This document shows positions 15,261-22,484 of a DNA stretch of 34,429 bases, piece after piece. The stretch is from Endozoicomonas arenosclerae. GTDB taxonomy: Bacteria > Pseudomonadota > Gammaproteobacteria > Pseudomonadales > Endozoicomonadaceae. The position numbers and the translations under genes are program-made. The notes beneath the pieces are model-generated. The model made no database searches. It saw only the letters and a program-made list of their open reading frames with translations, and was not told the origin of the DNA. The stretch lies in NCBI RefSeq assembly GCF_001562015.1, contig NZ_LASA01000095.1:1-34429 (forward strand), in the 5' to 3' direction. Every line of letters begins with the position of its first letter. The first letter of the stretch is position 1.

Positions 15261-17546
15261 ATGCTTAAGAAAAGTCTGCTGGCTCTCACCATTGCCGCCA
15301 CCCTTGGAACACTGGCCGGATGTGATTCCAATGATGATGAATCAACCGTTTCTAATGAAACGACAGATCTCCTTCAGTACGTAAATCCTTTTATTGGTAC
15401 TGGCGGATCAGGCCATACTTTCCCCGGGGCTGTGGCGCCACAGGGTATGGTTCAACTCAGCCCTGATACCACTCTGACCGGCTGGGATTCCGCCAGTGGT
15501 TACCACGACAATGGTAAAAGAAAGAAAAACATTCCCGTTTATGGCTTCAGCCACACTCACCTGAGTGGCACAGGTGTAACCGATCTGGGTGACATCCTGG
15601 TGCTTCCTTACAGCGATGGAGAGCAGTCTGAACAAGCCACTTTTGACAAGAGCAACGAGTCTGCCAGCGCCGGATATTATCAGGTGACATTTAATGAATC
15701 CGACATCAAAGCTGAACTGACCACCAGCAAACGTGTAGGCTTCCATCGGTACACTTTCCCAGAGGGCCGCCCTCGAAACATCAAGCTTGATCTTGGACAC
15801 ACACTGGATCCTGAACGCAACGGCAGCATCACCAATGAAATTGAAATCATTGATGAGTACACCATCCGTGGACGCCGCCTCAGTGGCGACTGGGTCAAGA
15901 ATCAGGATATCTACTTTTACGCGAAGTTTTCTGCTCCCATCAAAGATTCCAGAATCCTTGCCAGTACTTCAGAGTTTGAAGCTCCTGAAGGCAAGATAGA
16001 AGGCCAATACATTCAATCCTATCTGGAGTTTGAACCTGGCACTGAACCACTTGAGGTTAAACTGGCCATCTCTCCAGTCAGTACCGAAGGGGCACAGAAA
16101 AACCTCGAAGCCGAAGTACCTGACTGGGACTTCACTGCCGTCAAAACCCAGACTGAGAACGAGTGGCGAGAAGAACTTTCTGCAATCGATATTCAGGGTG
16201 GCAGCGAAGTTGAAAAAACCAACTTTTATACCGCCATGTACCACTCCCAGATGGCCCCCATGATTTATCAGGATGTCGATGGCCAATACCGGGCTATGTA
16301 CGGCGGTGAAGAACAGCGGATTGAAACAGCCGAAGAAGATCTGCCCAACTACTCCATTTACTCCATGTGGGACACCTTCCGTGCTGTCCATCCTCTGCAA
16401 ACCATCATTTACCCCGAACGTGCTGAGCAGTACGCCAATGACCTGATTCGCAAACAGCAGCATGGTGGCCTGCTGCCCAAGTGGGAAGCGCACTCCAGCT
16501 ATACCGGAACCATGATTGGGTATCCTGCGGTTATCATCATTGCTGACGCCATCAATAAAGGTCTCGATGTTGACCCCAATGCCGCACTGGAAGCCGCTCT
16601 GACCAGTACCAACTACCACCCCGAAGATTTCGAGCAGCAGTGGGGAGATATCCTTGGGTCCGTAATGCCCGGCCAGATGGAGTACTACGAAGATTATGGC
16701 TTTGTGGGGACACCCAACTGGAACTCGGTTTCCTACACACTTGAGTTTGCCATCGGTGATGGTTCTGTCGCCCAGACTGCTCAGGCAGCTGGCCGGACCG
16801 AAATTGCCGACCGTTACCTTGAACGATCAAAGTCGTATAAAGCACACTGGAAGGATGGCTTTTTCCAGCCAAGAGAACAGTTTGAAGGCGAATTCCTGCC
16901 TGAGTTTGATCCTTATACGGTTGACCATTACTGGTACACCGAAGGTAACGCCTGGCAATGGAAGTGGAGTGCCATGCACGACATTGACGGTCTGATTGAA
17001 CTGATTGGTGGCCCGACTGAATTAGGCAATGATCTGGACGAGCTGTTTACTGCCGATGAGGGAGAAGACGGTGGCGACCTGCAGGACATGACCGGCTTCA
17101 TTGGCCAGTACGTTCATGGTAACGAGCCTTCTCACCACGTTGCCTACCTCTACAGCCTGAGTGACACTCCCTGGAAGAGCCAGAAGTATCTGGACCAGAT
17201 CATGGATGAGTTTTACACCAATGAGTCCAACGGCCTGATTGGCAATGAGGATGTTGGCCAAATGTCCGCCTGGTACATCCTCAGTGCCATGGGCTTCTAC
17301 CAGATCAACCCTTCTGATCCTACCTACACCATTGGCCGCCCCCTGTTCGACAAGGTCAGCATAGATGTCGAAGGAGGCGAGTTCACCATCATTGCTGAGA
17401 ACAACGGCCCGGATAACAAATATGTCCAGGAAGTCACCATCAATGGTGAACCTCTGGATGAAAACCTCACCTTCCAGCATAAAGACATCAAGGCGGGTGG
17501 TGAATTGCGCTTTGTCATGGGAAGCACACCCAACAAGGAACTCTGA
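15261..17546 (+). CDS. GH92 exo-alpha-mannosidase lipoprotein (array copy 2)
   Basis: This 761-residue paralogue of copy 1 has signal peptide MLKKSLLALTIAATLGTLA and lipobox LAGC with Cys21 followed by Asp. I place the start at ATG 15261, not the in-frame GTG at 15255, because GGAG (15252-15255) then stands at a proper distance and would otherwise overlap the start codon. GH92 landmarks are YVNPFIGTGGSGHTFPGA, GFSHTHLSGTGVTDLGD, YSMWDTFRAVHPL, YTEGNAWQWKW, GNEPSHH (about 620) and GNEDVGQMSAWY (about 661). The acid Glu is kept, but the next residues are Ser-His instead of Asp-Gln, a difference shared with copy 4, so these two may share a linkage preference. It is 136 bp downstream of copy 1. 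Confidence 0.93.
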   Translation: MLKKSLLALTIAATLGTLAGCDSNDDESTVSNETTDLLQYVNPFIGTGGSGHTFPGAVAPQGMVQLSPDTTLTGWDSASGYHDNGKRKKNIPVYGFSHTHLSGTGVTDLGDILVLPYSDGEQSEQATFDKSNESASAGYYQVTFNESDIKAELTTSKRVGFHRYTFPEGRPRNIKLDLGHTLDPERNGSITNEIEIIDEYTIRGRRLSGDWVKNQDIYFYAKFSAPIKDSRILASTSEFEAPEGKIEGQYIQSYLEFEPGTEPLEVKLAISPVSTEGAQKNLEAEVPDWDFTAVKTQTENEWREELSAIDIQGGSEVEKTNFYTAMYHSQMAPMIYQDVDGQYRAMYGGEEQRIETAEEDLPNYSIYSMWDTFRAVHPLQTIIYPERAEQYANDLIRKQQHGGLLPKWEAHSSYTGTMIGYPAVIIIADAINKGLDVDPNAALEAALTSTNYHPEDFEQQWGDILGSVMPGQMEYYEDYGFVGTPNWNSVSYTLEFAIGDGSVAQTAQAAGRTEIADRYLERSKSYKAHWKDGFFQPREQFEGEFLPEFDPYTVDHYWYTEGNAWQWKWSAMHDIDGLIELIGGPTELGNDLDELFTADEGEDGGDLQDMTGFIGQYVHGNEPSHHVAYLYSLSDTPWKSQKYLDQIMDEFYTNESNGLIGNEDVGQMSAWYILSAMGFYQINPSDPTYTIGRPLFDKVSIDVEGGEFTIIAENNGPDNKYVQEVTINGEPLDENLTFQHKDIKAGGELRFVMGSTPNKEL

Positions 17547-17553
17547 GTTAAAA

Positions 17554-17573
17554 GGCTCTGCTGATGCAGAGCC
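17554..17573. other. Stem-loop after GH92 copy 2
   Basis: GGCTCTGC (17554-17561) and GCAGAGCC (17566-17573) form a perfect 8-bp stem with a TGAT loop. A-residues precede and no T-run directly follows on the plus strand, so termination there is doubtful; read on the minus strand it would have a short T-run. Probably an intercistronic element. Confidence 0.5.
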
Positions 17574-17630
17574 TCCAACCTATTAAACGACATTTTATTT
17601 CTATTTCAGTTTTTCTTCAGGGTACAAAAG

Positions 17631-20045
17631 ATGTTCAAAAAAAGCATAACCGCTCTTGCCGTTGCTGCGGTATTGGCGGGCCTTTCTGGCTGTGATGATA
17701 ACAGCAGCAGTGACAACAGCAGCACACAGGGTGGCTACGTAGAGCCGGAAATTCTCAAATACGTTGACCCCTTTATTGGCACAGACGCTACCGGTAACAC
17801 CACGCCTTCAGCGGTTTATCCGGAAGGCATGATTCAGCCCGGACCTGACTCAGTCAATGATGATGGTACCTCCGGTGATTACAAGTATTGGAAAGACACC
17901 ATCAGTGGCTTCAGCACCACTCATATTTCCGGTGCTGGCAAAGGCGACTTGAATGATTTTGCCTTCCTGCCCTTCATTGGCTTTGATTCCGACCCAGCCA
18001 AATTCAGTAAAGAGACTGAAGAAGCCTCACCCGGTTATTACGCGGTTCAATTCGACAAGAGCGATATTAAAACTGAACTGACAGTGACCAAGCGAGTAGC
18101 CCTCCATCGTTACACCTATCCAGAGGGTGAGAGCCGAAAGCTGAAGCTCGATCTCGGGCATGAGCTGCAGGAAATTTATGGCAATCACAGCCGGGAAATT
18201 GATTTTCAGGTGATTGGCGATAATGCCATTGCCGGTAAACGGGTCAGCAATGAGTGGGCTCAATACCAGACAGTGTACTTTTATGCAGAATTTACTGAGC
18301 CTTTTGTTGAATACATGGCCATGGATGAAGGCGAGAACACCGATAACAAAAACATTGAAGACAGTCGTGATGTGATTGCTTTCCTGGACTTTGGCGAGGG
18401 CAACAAACAACTGGGTATGAAGATTGCCATCTCACCCAACAGTATTGATGGCGCCAAAGCCAATATTGATGCAGAAACCGATGGCTTCGAGTTTGATCAG
18501 ATCCGTCAGAATGCTGCCGATGCCTGGGCAGAGACCCTGAGCAAAATTGAGCTTAAGGGGGGAACAGAAGCTGAGAAAACCAACTTCTATACCTCCATGT
18601 ACCACACCTATTTTGCCCCCTTCCTTTATCAGGATGTTGATGGACAGTACCGGGGAATGGATGGCCAGTCCTATCAGGCAGACCCTGATCGACCAAACTA
18701 TTCCATTTACTCCATGTGGGACACCTTCCGTGCTTCTCACCCTCTGAAAACCATTACCGAAAAAGAACGCTCCATTGAGTATGTTCACGATCTGATCAAC
18801 AAATTCAAAAAAGGCGATGTACTGCCAAAGTGGGAGATTCACTCTGACTACACCGGTGAGATGCCGGGATACCCTTCTGTTTCCATCATTGCAGATACCA
18901 TGGTCAAGTATCCGGAAGCCTTTACCCAGCAAGACTTTGAAGATGCTTTAGAGGCAGCTCTGGTAAGCTCCAACTTTGATCTGTCCATTACACATGACTG
19001 GATTCCTTACGAAGATGAGTGGAACGGCGACAAACGCTGGATTGTTATGACTCGTCACTCTGAATATCAGGAAAAAGATGGATTTGTTGGCTCAGATATT
19101 CGCAAGAAGCCTTCCGATATATACGACACCATCGTAACTGAAACCGTTTCTTACGGTCTGGAGAATGCTTACTACGACTGGGCTATTGCCCAAATCGCCA
19201 AGTTGGCGGGAAATCAGGATCAGTACGAGCGCTATATCCAGCGTTCAGAAGCCTTCGTAAACTACTTCGACCATAACCCTGCCTACTACGAAGAATACGG
19301 CGCAACAGGCTTTATGCGTCCGAAAAACCGTGATGGCAGCTGGACCTTCAATGACTGTTCTGGTGAAGGGGAATGTGCTGAGGAAGACAAGGATATCTTT
19401 AACCCTTACGTAGCTGAGCACCGAGGTGAAGACTTTACAGAAGGCAGCACCTGGCAATGGTCATGGTTTGCTCCCCACGACATTAACGGCTTGATGGAAG
19501 TCATGGGCGGTGAAGACAGCTTCCGCAAAAATCTGGACGCCCTGTTCAATGCCGACCCTCAGGGAGGCAATGATACCGGCGATATGACCGGCAAGATTGG
19601 CCAGTACGTTCAGGGTAACGAGCCTGATCACCATGTGCCTTTCCTGTACAGCTACACCCAACAACCCTGGAAAACCCAGGAGCATCTCGACCAGATTCTG
19701 GACACACTCTACCTGCCGACCCCCGAAGGCATTCCCGGCAATGAAGATGTTGGCCAGATGTCCGCCTGGTACATGATGGCGGCCATGGGCTTCTATCAGA
19801 TTTCACCTTCTGATCCTACTTACACCATTGGCAGACCGCTGTTCGACGAAGTCACTATCCAGCTGGCTGAAGGCGAATTCACGATCACCAGTGAAAACAA
19901 TGGGCCAGACAATCTTTATGTTCAGGAAGTCACCATCAACGGTGAGCCTCTGGATGAAAACTTCACCTTCCAGCATGAAGACATTAAACCCGGCGGCAAC
20001 CTGCACTTTGTGATGGGTGATCAGCCCAATAAAGAGCTCCGTTAA
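17631..20045 (+). CDS. GH92-family lipoprotein with altered N-terminal motifs (array copy 3)
   Basis: This 804-residue protein, the longest of the array, has signal peptide MFKKSITALAVAAVLAGLS and lipobox LSGC with Cys21 followed by Asp-Asp. The catalytic domain is intact (YSMWDTFRASHPL, VSYGLENAYYDW, FTEGSTWQWSW, GNEPDHH near 662, GNEDVGQMSAWY). In the N-terminal domain, motifs that are constant in copies 1, 2 and 4 are changed: GHTFPGA is GNTTPSA, and GFSHTHLSGTG is GFSTTHISGAG, losing a His. There is also an insertion around residues 575-590 with a pair of Cys (NDCSGEGEC). These changes suggest a different substrate pocket. AGGG upstream of ATG supports the start. It probably acts on a distinct mannoside; sequence alone cannot say which. 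Confidence 0.9.
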   Translation: MFKKSITALAVAAVLAGLSGCDDNSSSDNSSTQGGYVEPEILKYVDPFIGTDATGNTTPSAVYPEGMIQPGPDSVNDDGTSGDYKYWKDTISGFSTTHISGAGKGDLNDFAFLPFIGFDSDPAKFSKETEEASPGYYAVQFDKSDIKTELTVTKRVALHRYTYPEGESRKLKLDLGHELQEIYGNHSREIDFQVIGDNAIAGKRVSNEWAQYQTVYFYAEFTEPFVEYMAMDEGENTDNKNIEDSRDVIAFLDFGEGNKQLGMKIAISPNSIDGAKANIDAETDGFEFDQIRQNAADAWAETLSKIELKGGTEAEKTNFYTSMYHTYFAPFLYQDVDGQYRGMDGQSYQADPDRPNYSIYSMWDTFRASHPLKTITEKERSIEYVHDLINKFKKGDVLPKWEIHSDYTGEMPGYPSVSIIADTMVKYPEAFTQQDFEDALEAALVSSNFDLSITHDWIPYEDEWNGDKRWIVMTRHSEYQEKDGFVGSDIRKKPSDIYDTIVTETVSYGLENAYYDWAIAQIAKLAGNQDQYERYIQRSEAFVNYFDHNPAYYEEYGATGFMRPKNRDGSWTFNDCSGEGECAEEDKDIFNPYVAEHRGEDFTEGSTWQWSWFAPHDINGLMEVMGGEDSFRKNLDALFNADPQGGNDTGDMTGKIGQYVQGNEPDHHVPFLYSYTQQPWKTQEHLDQILDTLYLPTPEGIPGNEDVGQMSAWYMMAAMGFYQISPSDPTYTIGRPLFDEVTIQLAEGEFTITSENNGPDNLYVQEVTINGEPLDENFTFQHEDIKPGGNLHFVMGDQPNKELR

Positions 20046-20055
20046 GACCACGCTG

Positions 20056-20076
20056 AAGAGGAGCCTGCCTCCTCTT
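20056..20076 (+). terminator. Probable weak intrinsic terminator after GH92 copy 3
   Basis: AAGAGGAG (20056-20063) pairs perfectly with CTCCTCTT (20069-20076) around a CCTGC loop, then TCCCC. The stem and CCTG loop resemble the hairpin after copy 1. The T-run is very short, so it may only attenuate or protect the upstream transcript. Confidence 0.45.
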
Positions 20077-20114
20077 TCCCCTCGACTATCGAAAAACAGG
20101 AAGTAAGACGTTTT

Positions 20115-22427
20115 ATGCTTCTAAAAAGAAAAATAATGGCCGTGACCATAGCTGCTGCTCTGGCCGGACTGACGGGTTGTGACTCCAACGACGATGAAAC
20201 TGCAACAAGCACCGAACGACCTGAGTACGAAGTGCTCAATTATGTTAATCCTTTCATAGGTACAGGTCCTAACGGCCACACCTTCCCGGGTGCTGCGTCG
20301 CCTTCGGGTATGGTTCAGCTGAGCCCTGATACCACCATGGAAGGCTGGGATTCTGCCGCTGGATACTTTGATGACGGTGAAACCAAGGTTGATATTCCTG
20401 TATACGGCTTCAGTCATACTCATTTAAGTGGCACAGGTATCACAGATCTCGGCGATATTCTGATTCTGCCGTTTACCGATGATAACAACGACACCTACAA
20501 CACTTTTGACAAAGAGAATGAAAAAGCCAGTCCCGGCTATTACTCGGTCAAACTGAATCGCTCCGACATTCTGGCAGAACTGACAGTATCTCCCCGTGTT
20601 GGCTATCACCGATATACCTTCCCACAGGGCTCAGAGCGCAAAATCAAACTGGATCTTGAGCACACCCTGAACAAAAGCTGGGGCAATGAGTCTCTGCTGA
20701 ATGAGATCGAGATGGTCGATGAATACACGATTCGTGGTCATCGCAAGAGTGACGCCTGGTCCAGAGATCAAAGCGTTTACTTCTACGTAAAATTCTCATC
20801 GCCCATTACAGATGCACGACTCTTCGCTGATGGCACAGAAGTATCTCTCACCAAAGAAGACGGCCTGATCGAAGCCAAAGGGCTGGTTTCCTACCTGAGC
20901 TTTGCACCTTCCGATCAACCTTTAGAAATCCGGATGGGTATTTCACCCACAGATATGGAAGGTGCTGAGCTTAATCTGGAGACCGAAGTACCCAAATGGG
21001 GTTTCGAAAAGGTTTTGGCTGAAACTGAAAAGGCCTGGGCTGAGGAGCTGTCTGCGGTGGAAATCTCCGGGGGCACCGAAGCTGAAAAGACTAACTTCTA
21101 TACAGCACTTTACCACACCCAGATCTCCCCGATGATCTCCCAGGATGTGGACGGTGATTATCGCTCCATGTATCCCTACAAGGAGATCAAAAATGCCGGT
21201 GATTTGCCCAACTACACCATCTATTCCATGTGGGATACCTTCCGGGCCTTCCACCCACTGCAAACCATCATTAATCCGGAAAAAGCCGAAGATTATGTGA
21301 ACGACCTGATCCGGAAGCAGCAGGACGGTGGCCTGTTGCCCAAGTGGGAACTCTATGGCCATTACACCGGCACCATGATCGGCTACCCATCTGTTTCAAT
21401 CATTGCTGATGCGATCACCAAGGGTTTTGATATCGACATCAATGCCGCTCTTGATGCCGTGGTCACCTCCACAACTTACGATCTGGATCGTTTCCCAGAC
21501 TGGGATCCGGACATTCTTGCCTACGTTCAGGACCTGCAAATGCAGGATCATATCGACAAGGGCTTTGTAAGAGCCACTTACTGGAACTCCGCTTCTTACG
21601 GCCTTGAATATTCTTATGGCGACTGGGCGGTATCTGAAATTGCCCGTGTCGCGGGAGATACCAAAACCCAGAAAGAATACCTGAAGCGTTCAGAAAACTA
21701 TTTGAACTACTGGGACAAGAAGGAAGGCTTTTTCAGAGCGCTTAATGAAGATGGCACTTTCTATCTGCCGGAAGGTCAACACGAGTTCGATCCCTATTAC
21801 GTTGACGAGTTTGCCTTCACCGAAGGTAACGCCTGGCAGTGGAAATGGCAGATTTTCCAGGACTTCGACAACCTGGAGGCTCTGATTGGCGGACCCGAGC
21901 AATTTAAAACAGACCTCAGAGCCCTGTTCGAGGCCGAAGAAAACACCAGCGGTGAAGACCTGCCAGACATGACCGGCTTTATTGGCCAGTACCTGCATGG
22001 TAACGAGCCTTCTCATCACATTGCCTATCTCTGGAACCGCACTGACGAGCCCTGGATGACCCAGGAATACCTCGATCAGATCATGCGTGAGTTTTACAAG
22101 CCAACGCCTGCAGGACTGGTGGGTAATGAAGACGTGGGTCAGATGTCTGCCTGGTATGTCATGAGCGCCATGGGTTTCTATCAGGTCACACCAGGTCTTC
22201 CTGAATACTCCATTGGACGACCACTGTTTGATAAAGCAGTGATTGAACTGCCGGACGGTGAATTTACGATCACAGCCGTCAATAACAGTCCAGCTAACCG
22301 CTACGTCAAGGAAGTCACCATCAACGGTGAACCTCTGGGTGAAAACAACACCTTTAAACACAGCGATATTGTTGCAGGTGGTGAGCTTCGGTTCGTCATG
22401 ACCAATACCAAACCTGATAACCAGTAA
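20115..22427 (+). CDS. GH92 exo-alpha-mannosidase lipoprotein (array copy 4)
   Basis: This 770-residue paralogue has signal peptide MLLKRKIMAVTIAAALAGLT and lipobox LTGC with Cys22 followed by Asp. Landmarks are YVNPFIGTGPNGHTFPGA, GFSHTHLSGTGITDLGD, YSMWDTFRAFHPL, ASYGLEYSYGDWAV, FTEGNAWQWKW, GNEPSHH (about 629) and GNEDVGQMSAWY. It is most like copy 2 in the catalytic-acid motif and in the RKQQ(D/H)GGLLPKWE segment, so the two are probably the most recent duplicates or share a substrate. The upstream AGGAAG is rather far from the first ATG. A later in-frame Met8 would remove the basic n-region, so the first ATG is preferred. Confidence 0.92.
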   Translation: MLLKRKIMAVTIAAALAGLTGCDSNDDETATSTERPEYEVLNYVNPFIGTGPNGHTFPGAASPSGMVQLSPDTTMEGWDSAAGYFDDGETKVDIPVYGFSHTHLSGTGITDLGDILILPFTDDNNDTYNTFDKENEKASPGYYSVKLNRSDILAELTVSPRVGYHRYTFPQGSERKIKLDLEHTLNKSWGNESLLNEIEMVDEYTIRGHRKSDAWSRDQSVYFYVKFSSPITDARLFADGTEVSLTKEDGLIEAKGLVSYLSFAPSDQPLEIRMGISPTDMEGAELNLETEVPKWGFEKVLAETEKAWAEELSAVEISGGTEAEKTNFYTALYHTQISPMISQDVDGDYRSMYPYKEIKNAGDLPNYTIYSMWDTFRAFHPLQTIINPEKAEDYVNDLIRKQQDGGLLPKWELYGHYTGTMIGYPSVSIIADAITKGFDIDINAALDAVVTSTTYDLDRFPDWDPDILAYVQDLQMQDHIDKGFVRATYWNSASYGLEYSYGDWAVSEIARVAGDTKTQKEYLKRSENYLNYWDKKEGFFRALNEDGTFYLPEGQHEFDPYYVDEFAFTEGNAWQWKWQIFQDFDNLEALIGGPEQFKTDLRALFEAEENTSGEDLPDMTGFIGQYLHGNEPSHHIAYLWNRTDEPWMTQEYLDQIMREFYKPTPAGLVGNEDVGQMSAWYVMSAMGFYQVTPGLPEYSIGRPLFDKAVIELPDGEFTITAVNNSPANRYVKEVTINGEPLGENNTFKHSDIVAGGELRFVMTNTKPDNQ

Positions 22428-22434
22428 TACGTTC

Positions 22435-22456
22435 AGCGCCATGATTTCGTGGCGCT
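22435..22456. other. Stem-loop between GH92 copies 4 and 5
   Basis: AGCGCCA (22435-22441) and TGGCGCT (22450-22456) pair perfectly around an eight-base loop. No T-run follows. It fills most of the short gap before copy 5 and is probably intercistronic. Confidence 0.4.
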
Positions 22457-22484
22457 CCCTCATTTAGAAAAGGTACACACCACA

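Noticed and set aside
21690-22463. Minus-strand open frame (257 codons) antisense to GH92 copy 4
   Set aside because: Mirror of conserved GH92 coding sequence; no ribosome-binding site or protein motif.
22449-22484. Upstream GTG start for GH92 copy 5
   Set aside because: It would place 12 unrelated residues before an otherwise standard lipoprotein signal peptide; the ATG at 22485 has its own ribosome-binding site.
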